Source: Mixophyes australis | Taxonomy: Eukaryota; Chordata; Amphibia; Anura; Limnodynastidae | Assembly (NCBI GenBank): GCA_036250195.1 | Contig: JAVHZZ010000002.1 | Location: forward strand, 64,322,705 to 64,386,704 | DNA: 64,000 bases | Reading direction: 5' to 3' | Shown: one piece after another, positions 10,966 to 21,335 of the stretch | Position numbering within the stretch: the stretch's first letter is position 1 | How the letters are laid out: each line of letters begins with the position of its first letter | Notes under the pieces: model-generated | Told to the model about the DNA's origin: nothing | What the model saw: only the letters and a program-made list of their open reading frames with translations | The model's database searches: none | Made by a program: the position numbers and the translations under genes

Positions 10966-11680
10966 TGGCACTCCCCAGCGCTTTTGGGGTGTCCCCCATA
11001 ATTGTGCATAAATATTTCTGGCTGTCAAAAGTCATATCTGTCAGCAGTATCTACGAAATAATTTTTAGCACTCCTCAGTGCTTTTGGGGTGTCCTCCCTA
11101 ATTGTGCATTAATATTTCTGGCTGTCAAAAGTCATATCTGTCAGCAGTATCTACTAAATAATTTTTAGCACTCCTCAGTGCTTTTGGGGTGTCCTCCCTA
11201 ATTGTGCATTAATATTTCTGGCTGTCAATAGTCATATCTGTCAGCAGTATCTACTAAATAATTTTTAGCACTCCTCAGTGCTTTTGGGGAGTCCTCCCTA
11301 ATTGTGCATTAATATTTCTGGCTGTCAAAAGTCATATCTGTCAGCAGTATCTACTAAATAATTTTTAGCACTCCTCAGTGCTTTTGGGGTGTCCTCCCTA
11401 ATTGTGCATTAATATTTATGGCTGTCAAAAGTCATATCTGTCAGCAGTATCTACTAAATAATTTTTAGCACTCCTCAGTGCTTTTGGGGTGTCCTCCCTA
11501 ATTGTGCATTAATATTTCTGGCTGTCAAAAGTCATAACTGTCAGCAGTATCTACTAAATAATTTTTAGCACTCCTCAGTGCTTTTGGGGTGTCCTCCCTA
11601 ATTGTGCATTAATATTTCTGGCTGTCAAAAGTCATAACTGTCAGCAGAATCTACTAAATAATTTTTAGCACTCCCCAGTG
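10966..11680. repeat. 100-bp tandem repeat array, 5' region of element B
   Basis: The unit containing ATTTTTAGCACTCCTCAGTG starts at 11061, 11161, 11261, 11361, 11461, 11561 and 11661, an exact 100-bp period. A diverged first copy begins near 10966. The array runs up to the transposase ATG at 11694 and may hold its promoter and transposase-binding sites. Confidence 0.93.
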
Positions 11681-11693
11681 GTTTGCGCTCAGA

Positions 11694-14687
11694 ATGGATT
11701 CAAAGCAGTCCACATATGATCTGAATGAGCAACCAGGTTCTGTCACCAGTCCTGATGTTAGTGTTCCCAGTACGTCATCTGGCCAAGGCGATGTCAAACA
11801 ACAGAGTGTTTTCAAATTAGTGCAAAAAACAAAAACCAAAAAAAAATTTACTGTATTGAAGCGAAAAAGAAGTGTAATTGAGCAAAAGTTAAGTGACGAT
11901 AAAAAAAAAATTGCAAGCATGCCATTCTACACACGCAGTGGCAAAGAGAGAATGAGGCCTTCACCTTTGGCTATTAGTGGCAGATCCCAAAAAGTTACCC
12001 AGCCTACAATTGGTGCACAACTACTGTTACGCGTCAAAGCCGAGCTGCAAGATAACAGTGAGGCATTACAGGAGAATATTTGCTCTGATTCACAAATGAC
12101 AACAATCCCTGTGGAGAGTCCATCCAACAGTGGGATGTCTAATCGTGAGCATTCTGCTGATGTGTGCCTTAATAGCCCGAGTGTAGCCGGTGATACCCAA
12201 ATTGAGGATGCCACTTTGGAATTAGAAGAGGATGAGGGGGAGATTTGTGTAGGCGACGAGGGCGCTAATGAGGATGTTGATGAGGATGAGGTTGTTTGTG
12301 TAAGTCCTGCACCAGTGACAGCAGTTCTGGCACGTGACAAGAAAAAGGCCATTGTCATGCCTGGGCATAAAACAAAAAAATCCACTTCTTATGTGTGGAA
12401 TTATTTCTACCCAAATCCAGACAACAATTGTATAGCCATTTGTAGTGTATGTCAAGCCACAGTCAGTCGAGGGAGGGACCTTAACCATCTTGGAACCTCC
12501 TCTATGTTACGCCATTTAACGAGAGTTCATGGCAAAGTGTTGGGAAAAGCTGAAAGTTCTTCCCAAAAGAATACAAGCACTCCCTCATCAGCTAAGACCC
12601 TCCGCTCACCGACATACCGACGGCTACAAAATACACCCACCACACCATCCTCATCAATATCCTCAGTAGCGCTCGGAGTTAGCCCGGCATCCCACTTAAG
12701 GCTGGATGACTCCGGCACTATTATTGATTCCTCTGAAGAAAGCGTTAGTCCTGCTGCTGCTGTTGCTGCTGCTGGGGGTGAATCGTCATCCCAGAGACAA
12801 GCTAATAAAATGAGCAGTCCTACATTTCAGCAATTAACTGTGAAACAATCATTTGCGAGGGGAAGCAAATATGACAGCAGTCACCCAGTCGCCAAGCGAA
12901 TCACAGACGCCATGGCTGCAATGTTAGTGTTAGATCTGCGTCCAATCTCCACAATAAACGCAGCTGGTTTTTCACAGTTAATTGAGGTTTTGTGTCCGCG
13001 TTACAGAATTCCATCGCGACACCATTTCTCCCGTAAAGCTATTCCACAACTATACCAAAAAGTGTGTAAAAATGTAGAGATTGCGCTGAAAAATGCCATT
13101 CTGCCCACTGTTCACTTAACCACAGATATGTGGACAAGTGGAAGTGGCCAAACCAAAGACTATATGACTGTGACAGCCCACTGGGTTGGTCATTCACCTT
13201 CACCAGCAGGAACAGCAGCAGCATGTACACCATTACGTAACATTTGTCACAGGCAGGCCACTCTTTGTATCACCGGCTTCACTAACAGGCATACGGCTGA
13301 CAATTTGTTACGCAAACTGAGAGATGTGATTGATGCATGGCTTATACCACTCGGACTCTCCCCAGGGTATGTCATTTCAGATAACGCCAACAATATAGTG
13401 CGAGCATTACAGCTGGGTGATTTCCAACATATTCCCTGTTTTGCTCACACCATCAACTTGGTGGTGCAGAGCTTCCTACGAAACAACCGTGAGGTGCAGG
13501 AGATGCTTTCGGTGGCCCGTAAAATTTCAGGCCATTTCAGGCATTCAGCCACAGCATGTAGGAGATTACAGCAGCTCCAAGAGCAGTTTAACTTGCCCTG
13601 CCACCAACTTAAGCAAGAGGTGGTAACTCTGTGGAATTCCACCCTGTACATGCTTCAGAGGATGGAGGAAAAGCGCAAAGCCATCCAAGCATATTGCACA
13701 AGCCATGACATTGGGAAAGGAGGGGGGATGTATTTCACTCTTGCACAGTGGGGATTCCTTTCAGTGCTGTGCAAGGTGCTGAAACCATTTGAAGTTGTGA
13801 CATGTGAGGTCAGTGCAGACTCTGCTAGTTTGAGCCAAGTCATTCCTTTAATTAGACTATTGGAAAAGCAGCTTGAGAAAATGAAGGAGGAGCTGAAAGC
13901 AAGCAATTCAGCAAAGTATGTTGGCCTTGTCGATCAAGTACTTCATTCGCTTCACAATGATCCTTGAGTTATTAAGATCTTGAACTCGGATCAGTACGTT
14001 TTGGCCACTGTGCTTGATCCAAGGTTTAAAACCTACATTGAGTCTTTACTTGTAAATGAGCGAGATGTGAACTTTTGCAAGGAGCTATTGCTCAGCAAGT
14101 TGGCCGCTGAACTGGGCCTCGGCTTGACGACGTGTCCTCCTTCACTTTCTCAAGCTGTTGCTCGTAAAAAATTAAATTTACAAAAAAGAAGCAGGGAAGA
14201 CACAGGGGGCAGACCAGAACAATTTAACATCTGGGCTGGTTTGAAGGATTTTTCAAACAAATGTGTCACTTTGCCCATAACTCCATCCAATATGAGTATA
14301 AACATACAAAGGATGGTGGAGGATTACTTTCAAGAGGTAGTTGATATGGAAATGTCAGACAGTCCCTTTGCTTACTGGGAAGAAAAGCAGGCCATTTGGA
14401 AACCCATGTACAAACTTGCTTTGCAATACCTAAGCTGCCCACCCTCCAGTGTGTACTCTGAACGAGTGTTCAGCACAGCAGGGAACTTAGTCAGTGATCG
14501 CCGTAGAAGGTTACTTCCCAAAAATGTGGAGAAAATGATGTTTATAAAAATGAACTACATCTTCCACGAGGAAGGCCTTCACCATCCAAGACATCCAAGC
14601 ACTGACTGTTCTCTAATGGCGGATTCAAGCGGCGATGAATTGATAGTCTGTGATGATGACGTACACACTGATGAGGGTGAGGATTAA
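11694..14687 (+). pseudogene. hAT transposase, one in-frame TGA (element B)
   Basis: An ATG at 11694 opens a frame of 997 codons broken once, by TGA at 13965-13967. Domains in order: basic and acidic N-terminus; BED zinc finger at about residues 228-280 (CSVC then LRHLTRVH); RNase H-like catalytic fold with Asp in TTDMWTSGSG (about 477), Asp in VISDNANN (about 561) and Glu in VYSERVFS (about 921); hAT C-terminal dimerisation segment (about 880-950). All three DDE residues and the zinc ligands are present. Element C has Arg (CGA) at the stop position, so the lesion is a typical CpG transition. Length and domains fit ZBED-like animal hAT transposases. Unless the stop is read through, the product lacks the last Glu and the dimerisation domain. 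Confidence 0.92.
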
Positions 14688-14839
14688 GCAGAAGATGATG
14701 CCGATAACATCTTTTTAAAACTTTCTATGTAAGTGTAGGGTGCAATCTACCCCCAAAGAGGAAAGGGACTTGTGGCATTTCCATATCACATACCATCTTG
14801 AAAGGCTGCTGTTAGGGCAATTTATCCTTAAGGGTAGGG

Positions 14840-15180
14840 TGTCATAGACAGAGTGACCCTAAACTGGCTTTGTCCATTTTTCATAATATTGTACAGTCTA
14901 TAATGGCTGAATTTTTGGGTATTTTATACAAGTGGAGGGGGGCCTAGAGAGACAGAAACCAAACTGGCTTTCTCCATGTCAATTAATATTGTACAGTCTA
15001 TAATGGCTGAATTTTTTGGTATTTTATAAAAGTGGAGGGGGGCCTAGAGAGACAGAAACCAAACTGTCTTTCTCCATGTCAATTAATATTGTACAGTCTA
15101 TAATGGCTGAATTTTTTAGTATTTTATACAAGTGGAGGGGGGCCTAGAGAGACAGAAACCAAACTGGCTTTTTCCATTTC
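14840..15180. repeat. 100-bp tandem repeats, 3' region of element B
   Basis: GTACAGTCTATAATGGCTGA occurs at 14891, 14991 and 15091, with GAGGGGGGCCTAGAGAGACA between, an exact 100-bp period in non-coding sequence after the transposase stop. A (CAAAAC)n-type run follows at about 15425-15475. Confidence 0.9.
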
Positions 15181-15626
15181 TTTACATATTTAACTATAAG
15201 TGTAGGGTGTAATATACATTCAAAGACGATGGCTGCATTGCCAATATGCATAGATGCAGAGGAAGACAATCTGTTTTGTGTGTAGAATAGGCCTACCAAC
15301 GAAGAATTAAACTGTTTTTTTGGATGATTTATTACCTCAACAATTAGATTACTTGTCTCTAAAACAGTTGGAGCACTAAATTGGGTTAATTTAGGCCCAA
15401 AAACATGGATTTTCCCAAAAAATAGCAAAACAAAACCAAACAAAACCAAAACCAAAACCAAAACATGCAATGGCGGTTTTGCAAAACCAAAACACGACGG
15501 TAATGCAGATCCAAAACCGAATCCAAAACCAAAACACGGGGGTCAGTGACCATCTCTAATTTAGATATTTATCTTGAGGTTGAGAAAACAAGAATACTTT
15601 ACAACTGATGGATAAATAGTTTAAGC

Positions 15627-16345
15627 CAGTGGTTCCCAAACTTTTGCAGTTCGCGGCACCCTTAGAGTCTCCATAATTTTTTCAAGGCACCCCTCCAAAA
15701 TAATTACCAATCAGTCCTGTTTTATAAGTAGTCAAAAAGACATAATAAGTATTTAGGTCAGAACAAAAATACTTATTTAGTTGTATGCAAAAATAATACA
15801 CATAAATCCAAGGGAAAATAATTTATTTATGTATATTTTTTTCAATTATATTTCTGTCAAAGAATAATTTTCAGCTCATACACACTGTACCCCCTGCATC
15901 CACACACACTGTACCCCCTGCACCCACACACACTGTACCCCATGCACCCACACACTCTGTGCCCCCTGCATCCACACACTCATCCACACACTCAGTGCCC
16001 CCTACATCCACACACACACTGTGCCCCCTGCATCCACACACACTGTGCCCCCTGCATCCACACACACTGTGCCCCCTCAGCATCTGCGCTCTGCCCCCTC
16101 AGCATCTGCGCTCTGCCCCCTCAGCCTCCGTGCTCTGCCCCCTCAGCCTCCACGTTCTGCCCCCTCAGCCTCTGCGCTCTGCCCCTCGCTGTGCCCCCTC
16201 TGTATCCCGCCATGGACAGAAAGAAGAAACAACCCAAAAAAAAAACTACTTCCCAATCGTAGTTTTTTTGGGGTTTTTTTGTTTTTCCTTCCTCTTCTTC
16301 CTGTCCACGACACCCTTGTGACAGCGCACAGTTTGGGAACCTAGG
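15627..16345. mobile_element. hAT-type MITE (CAGTGGTTCCCAAAC) with internal minisatellite
   Basis: Left end CAGTGGTTCCCAAACTTTTG, right end ACAGTTTGGGAACCTAGG. Flanks GTTTAAGC (15619-15626) and GTCTAAGC (16346-16353) differ at one base, as expected for an old 8-bp target duplication. Sister copies are at 41014-41165 and 49941-50451. This copy carries a CA- and CCCC-rich array absent from the short copy. Confidence 0.85.
15880..16200. repeat. minisatellite of CACACACTGTACCCCCTGCA and TCTGCGCTCTGCCCCCTCAG units
   Basis: Two adjoining arrays of about 24 bp and 21 bp share a CTG(Y)RCCCC core. They sit in the middle of the MITE. Open frames on both strands here are products of the repeats, not genes. 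Confidence 0.85.
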
Positions 16346-16353
16346 GTCTAAGC

Positions 16354-17176
16354 TATGATTATTGTCCAGTATAGTTGAGTTCCGTAGCGATGTGCAGAAA
16401 TCCACGAGGGAGTAATTTTTTGTGCACATTTGCTCCTTCATGAACGGTGACGTTTGGAATGTTAATGACACACATACATTCTGCAAGTTGCTATGAATAA
16501 CTTTTTCCAAGTTTTAGACTACCCAAGCAAACATTATATTTTTAAGGACTTTGTTTTAGTAATCTATTGGAATAGATATTTTTTATTTTTATTTTACAGG
16601 CAACGGAAAGGCAAAAACATATACAGTGCGAAAAAAACTACACATCCCCTTTAATTATTTCCATACATAATTTAATTTACATAGCACATTCCAAGAAATA
16701 CACCTAAATTTAACCTTTACTTGTGTCAACTTTATTTTTTTAATGTAGAGTCCTTGAGGAGTTAATGGATTCTCCATACGTCTACCTTATAAATAGCAAA
16801 AATAGATACAATGGAAACATGATATAATAGTACCATACACTGTGTGTATTATTTATGTTACTTACATGTACTTTATTCTAGGCCTGCTGCAGTTATAGAG
16901 GTAGAAAAATGATACAAATTTATTTTCCTTTTTATTTTTCACTTTTTGTCTTTTTTTCTTTTTTTTATATTTTTTATATAGAGGATTATAACATGCTTCC
17001 CTATTTCCAGCAATAATAGATCCAGAGTAATACAGCAGGTGAATCTATTACTAACGCACTGCACTGGTCTTACTTGTTACTGTCCAGAACCGCCACCTGG
17101 TGATGTTACATAGTGATGTCATATCGAGCCCCCTTTAAGGTCATTGAGCTAACACGGTTTATGATTGCGCTCTATG
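16354..17176. other. intron 4 sequence, no gene seen
   Basis: AT-rich sequence with long pyrimidine runs near 16930-16980. No exon, RNA gene or known repeat recognised. Confidence 0.5.
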
Positions 17177-17394
17177 GGGGGGGAATTCAATTGGCCGCGT
17201 TACTTGAAAAAGTAACGCGGCCTGCACACTATTACCGTAATAACGATAATAGTGCGCGTAAATACCGTTATTACGGTAGTTTTAATGCCGGCTTTTTGCT
17301 CGCAGCTCCCTGAGCAGAAAGCCGGGTTAATATTACCGTAATAACGGTAATACGTTTAACGCGGCGGTACTTCGGGGGGAATTGAATTCCCCCC
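17177..17394. mobile_element. palindromic MITE (GGGGGAATTCAATT ends)
   Basis: GGGGGGAATTCAATT at the left and AATTGAATTCCCCCC at the right are inverted repeats. Internal CGCGTTACTT and TTACCGTAATAACG segments are also inverted, giving a nested palindrome. CpG-rich, non-coding. Confidence 0.8.
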
Positions 17395-17550
17395 TATTTG
17401 CAGCTATAAGAAGGCTAAGAAACAAACAAAAATGTCATTGACTGCACCTGTGGCTCTGACATATAAACAGACAGGGAAACTGTGGCTGGCAATACATTTA
17501 AACTACATATATAGGAAAAATGGTGGCGGCATTAAGTATATACATGCGGT

Positions 17551-17754
17551 CAGGGCCGCCTTCAGAAAAAATCGGGCCCAGCACGGGCCCCCGTGCCACC
17601 CGGGGCTGTCACGGTGACAGCCAGGCTGAAGACAGAATAGCGGAGACCAGCGGCGGGCCCCAGGTATGTCTGTGCTAAGCTGTTGTACCGGGCCCCCTGG
17701 TGAGCCCGGGCCCGGTACAACAGTACCCCCCGTACCCCCCTGATGGTGGCCCTG
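17551..17754. mobile_element. MITE abutting the donor of ePHD exon 4
   Basis: CAGGGCCGCCTTCAG on the left and CTGATGGTGGCCCTG on the right form terminal inverted repeats of the CAGGGCCG hAT-MITE type, like 19206-19542. The MITE ends nine bases from the six-base donor (17764-17769), so intron 4 begins with about 15 original bases and then the MITE. Confidence 0.75.
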
Positions 17755-17769
17755 CGGTTATATACTTAC

Positions 17770-17819
17770 GGTTTGCAACAATCGCTTGTTCTGTATTTTT
17801 ATGCTTTGCACAATAAGCT
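17770..17819 (-). CDS. PHF11-like: PHF11/PHF6-like ePHD gene, coding exon 4 (50 nt, last zinc ligands)
   Basis: Acceptor GTCCTTTTTCAG and donor GTAAGT. The first base completes the split Ile codon from exon 3 and the exon reads AYCAKHKNTEQAIVAN plus one base. CAKH supplies the last Cys-x2-His pair of the ePHD, matching YCRKHKK in PHF6 and LCQQH in PHF11. At 50 nt it is slightly longer than the 44-nt PHF6 counterpart but has the same phase pattern (2 to 1). Reading through the donor enters a MITE. Confidence 0.9.
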
Positions 17820-18040
17820 CTGAAAAAGGACAGCAACAATGAACAAATAAATACCACTGTTTAAATAAGTACAATTTTAAATAAGGGTATATTATGAGCA
17901 GGTAGATTAAACAATGTAAAATATAGCCATCAAGTCAAAAAAAATCAAGCAGTCAGTATAATTTGTTATTAGGAGCCAAGAAAGAGATTTAAGAAAATAC
18001 TTAGACATTAGTAGCACCATTTCAGACACTCTGGCTATCA

Positions 18041-18188
18041 GGGGGTAAATGTATCAAGCTGAGAGATTTCTGTCTGGTTTGAAAAATGGAGATGTTGCCT
18101 ATAGCAACCAATCAAATTCTAGCTATCATTTTGTAGAATGTACTAAATAAACGATAGCTAGAATCTGATGCTTGATACATTTACCCCC
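18041..18188. mobile_element. palindromic MITE (second member of the 7474 family)
   Basis: GGGGGTAAATGTATCAAGC and its complement GCTTGATACATTTACCCCC bound a 148-bp element with the GATGTTGCCTATAGCAACCA core and TAGCTAGAATCTGAT in inverted order. Confidence 0.85.
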
Positions 18189-18535
18189 TGATGTTGATTG
18201 CATGCAACTCTGATTGCATGTATGTTCATTATTACATTGTAGTGCATTATATAGTTCCTTAAAAAGTGATAAAATAGAGTAGATTACTAACCAGAAATAT
18301 AAATAACAGTTCAGTGGTTGTCAGGCCATATAGTGTATTACATATGGTATTTCTGTTAAAGACTGTAATTGTAACTATAAAAAGCTGAATAGCGGTGAAT
18401 CACTATTTAAGACAGAGAGAAAGACTCTCCCCCACTAAGGATCAATTAACTCTGAGCTATTAGACACTAAAAGACAACCACCACGGTCAGCTCAAGTGGT
18501 TCAGCCAGCCACTGGAAACCAATGAGAGAAGATCT
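18189..18535. other. intron 4, nothing recognised
   Basis: No exon or repeat family recognised in this AT-rich interval. Confidence 0.5.
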
Positions 18536-18670
18536 GGGGGTAAATGTATCAATATGCGGGTTCTTCAACACCCGCGTGTTCAGCCTCTTCCGCAATTAAA
18601 TTTCAAGCGGCGCTGCATTGTAAAGGGTTAACTTCCCTTTACAATGCAGCGCCGCTTGAAATTTAATCGC
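18536..18670. mobile_element. palindromic MITE (GGGGGTAAATGTATCAAT), 3'-truncated copy
   Basis: It shares GCGGGTTCTTCAACACCCG and the self-complementary AAATTTCAAGCGGCGCTGCA / TGCAGCGCCGCTTGAAATTT core with the complete copy at 30783-30976, but stops after GAAATTTAATCGCC, losing the right arm. Confidence 0.85.
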
Positions 18671-19197
18671 CTTTCTTATTCTCCTCTACAATCTCAGTCC
18701 TTCCCCCCCCATTCCCAAGCCCTCTCCCTAACCTTCCCCTTATCCCTTCCTATTCCAAAACAAAAAAAACCAACATCATGGTACCTTCCCCAGCCTGATT
18801 TCCGGGGTTAGACTCAGGACCAGTTGCTACCTGGAAGAAGCCGGACAACTGTATTTAATTATTGCTACAAGCTACTCTGGACCATGTTTCCTACTTTCAG
18901 AACGATACTTTGTAGCACATGTTCATGCTATTTTATTTCTTACATAAGTTGTATTGGATTTCGCATTTTGTTGTCCAAAACCCACTGCTAACAGTTTCTT
19001 ACTTTATGTACCTGTTATTGCTGAAAATAAACAGATTTTTTTAAAAAAGTTTAAATAGCGAAGGCCGTATAGGAAATAATGGGTATTGCCTTTCGTTTAC
19101 TATTATAATTCATATTAGTACTCAGTGTTATTATCCTTAATTTATTTCCACCTTTCCTTACATTTCCCTAATAAAAATCACCCATTTTGTTTTATGG
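18671..19197. other. no gene seen
   Basis: A C/T-rich patch (18690-18760) is followed by AT-rich sequence. It contains AATAAACAG near 19025, possibly the end of a decayed retroelement, but no family could be assigned. Confidence 0.4.
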
Positions 19198-19205
19198 AGG
19201 ACTTG

Positions 19206-19542
19206 CAGGGCCGGATTAATCCTAGGGCTAACTGGGCTACAGCCCAGGGGCCTCAGGCATCCAGAGGGCCCTTGAAAGTGCTCATCAGCAGTATTGATAG
19301 GGCGGGGGCCCCTCGGCGCGATCGATGCTGCTGAGCACTTTCACTGCGGTCCTTCCCCGGCGCGCTGTAGTCTCCTTGACGAGATCTCCTCAGTAAAGAG
19401 CGTACAGCGCACCGGGGAAGGACCGCAATGCCAGGAGAAGGAGGTAAGTGCCTTGGGGGCGGCTCGGCTCACCGGGGGGGGCCCTCACGGGGGAATGGAG
19501 GCCCCCTTAGCCCAGGGACACCATTCCCTTAATCCGGCCCTG
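19206..19542. mobile_element. hAT-type MITE (CAGGGCCGGATTAAT) with exact 8-bp TSD
   Basis: Left end CAGGGCCGGATTAATCCTAG, right end CCTTAATCCGGCCCTG, flanked by AGGACTTG at 19198-19205 and 19543-19550. The GC-rich interior has an inverted pair around GTCCTTCCCCGGCGCGCTGTA, giving a long hairpin. Confidence 0.92.
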
Positions 19543-19672
19543 AGGACTTGTACTAAAAAACATCCAATTATTTTAGTGCAATTGAATTATGCCAAAGCAC
19601 AACTTAAAGAGTTCCATGTTGACTAACTAACTTAATAAATAACTCCTTCCCTTCAACTAGCATAACTTGTTT

Positions 19673-19940
19673 GGGACCATGGTGGCTCAGTGGTTAGCAC
19701 TTCTGCCTCACATCCCTGGGATCATTCAATTCCCGAACAGGGCCTTATCTGTGTACAGTTTGTATGTTCTCCCTGTGTTTGTGTGGGTTTCCTCCCACAC
19801 TCCAAAAACATGTTGGTAGGTTAGGCAAGTTAGACTGTAAGCTCCAGAGGGGCAGGGACCAACGTGAATGTCAAATATTTCCTGTACAGCGCTGCAGAAT
19901 TGGTGGCGCTATATAAATAAATGGTGATGATGATGATGAT
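19673..19940 (+). mobile_element. tRNA-derived SINE (V-SINE-like)
   Basis: It has the body GTTTGTATGTTCTCCCTGTG and TGGCGCTATATAAATAAATG, with a (GAT)n tail. The head (GACCATGGTGGCTCAG) is slightly rearranged and about 40 bp is missing from the middle compared with 9159-9464. Confidence 0.82.
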
Positions 19941-20381
19941 CAAAAAACCCGCTTGTACTCACGCCTTCCTTGCCAGCTAACAGCTGGATCAGGCTGACAC
20001 CCTGAAGAACTTGCAAGGAACACAGTGAGTAGTGTAATAGTATCGAGGACACTGATCAGATTGGCTGCTGTACCACCCAATCAGCATTCTCTATACAACA
20101 GCACCAAAATTTTCCAGGGTGCAGATTCCTGGAGAACCGTTGTGGCAGCGAAACAGGGGTGATTATAGTGGGATTTGCATGGGCTCTGGACACGGATTAT
20201 GGGGCTTTTGTAGAGTAGTTCTATAAATAAAAGTATTAATTACGTATTAAATAAAACAAAATATATGTTATAATAATATGTGCTGAGTTTAAAATCTCTC
20301 ATGTATCTTTTAACTGGGCCCTGTACGCATTTGGAAAACTTGTATAAGTTAGTAGACAAACACAAAAGAAATGTAACTTAC

Positions 20382-20515
20382 ATATATTTTTCCTTTCTAC
20401 GATCATTAATGCATTTACCCTTCGCTTTTTTTATGCACAAATAGTGATATGTTCTCCTGCATCTTTTGATATCACAGCCAATAGACGCTCCTGTTAATTT
20501 ACATTGAGAACACTT
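20382..20515 (-). CDS. PHF11-like: PHF11/PHF6-like ePHD gene, coding exon 3 (134 nt, ePHD core)
   Basis: Acceptor TTCCAATGGCAG and donor GTAAGT. In phase 0 it reads KCSQCKLTGASIGCDIKRCR then RTYHYLCIKK and ends two bases into an Ile codon. CxxC, GCDxKxC and YHYxC are the diagnostic ePHD zinc ligands (PHF6 has GATIGCDVKTCHRTYHYHC; PHF11 has GATVGCDLKNC). The exon is exactly 134 nt, the same length and phase as the matching PHF6 exon. Known ePHD domains bind nucleic acid or histones, usually in the nucleus; the ligand here is unknown. Confidence 0.95.
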
Positions 20516-20728
20516 CTGCCATTGGAAAAAAAAACACATAGATTTACTGTTATTATTTATCATAAGAGTTAAAAGTCAACAATAAATAGTTAAAAAAACA
20601 CACTGAAAATTAAGTAAGACACAAGTTAAAATCCCTCAAAATTTTGCATAGTTACCAACTGTCTGCCATCAACAGAAAAAATGTTTATCCAATACACGGT
20701 GCATTTAAAGTGATCATGAAGCCTATAG

Positions 20729-20921
20729 CAGGGTTTCCCAAACCCAGTCCTCAGAGCTCCCTAACAGTGCAGGTTTTCCAGATCACTTGTGACATAATTA
20801 GGACCACCTGTGGATCTGTTACAATGTGTCAGTCAGTAATGAATACACCTGTGCTCCAGCAAGGAGATATGGAAGACCTGCACTGTTAGGGGTACCTGAG
20901 GACTGGGTTTGGGAAACCCTG
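20729..20921. mobile_element. hAT-type MITE (CAGGGTTTCCCAAAC)
   Basis: Ends CAGGGTTTCCCAAACCCAGT and ACTGGGTTTGGGAAACCCTG are perfect inverted repeats, flanked by CTATAG on both sides. The interior is shared with 21141-21327 (ACACCTGTGCTCCAGCAA). Lies in intron 2. Confidence 0.9.
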
Positions 20922-21140
20922 CTATAGACAACGAAAGAAGTGATTGTATGCCCTGTGCCTCAGTGAGTCACTAGTTCCTATTGAATATAGCTACATTTTC
21001 ATGAATACTGGTTCAAACCATAAAGCGGCTCACACCGTGTGAGGGTTCATTCATGAACTTCCAAATTGTAAAGGTGCATGGCAAATGCTCTTCTGCTATG
21101 TCTCGTATCTACTTTTGTGCAATTGCACCATGTTTTACAG

Positions 21141-21327
21141 CAGTGTTTCCCAACTCCAGTCCTCAGGGACGCCTAACAGTGCAGGTTTTGCAGGTCACAA
21201 GTGAAATAATTCAATGTGGATCTTTCAAAATGTGTCAGTTAGTAATGATTACACCTGTGCTCCAGCAAAGAGATATGGAAAACATGCACTGTTAGGGGTC
21301 CCTGAGGACTGGAGTTGGGAACCAGTG
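21141..21327. mobile_element. hAT-type MITE (CAGTGTTTCCCAAC) with exact 8-bp TSD
   Basis: Ends CAGTGTTTCCCAACTCCAGT and ACTGGAGTTGGGAACCAGTG. The target duplication TTTTACAG is at 21133-21140 and 21328-21335. Sister of 20729-20921, only about 220 bp away. Confidence 0.92.
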
Positions 21328-21335
21328 TTTTACAG

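Larger units (their letters stand above)
10619..15558 (+). mobile_element. hAT DNA transposon B, nearly intact (4940 bp)
   Basis: Terminal inverted repeats TAGAGATGG at 10619 and its complement CCATCTCTA ending at 15558 are flanked by a perfect 8-bp target duplication ATTTAGAT (10611-10618 and 15559-15566), the hAT hallmark. Inside are a seven-fold 100-bp tandem array, a long transposase frame (11694-14687) and a three-fold 100-bp array in the 3' part. It lies antisense in intron 4 of the ePHD gene. Clean ends and only one inactivating change in the frame indicate a young insertion. Confidence 0.96.

Noticed and set aside
15942..16321. Three overlapping His/Cys/Pro-rich ORFs
   Set aside because: They are products of a CCCC/CA minisatellite inside a MITE and occur in several frames and on both strands.
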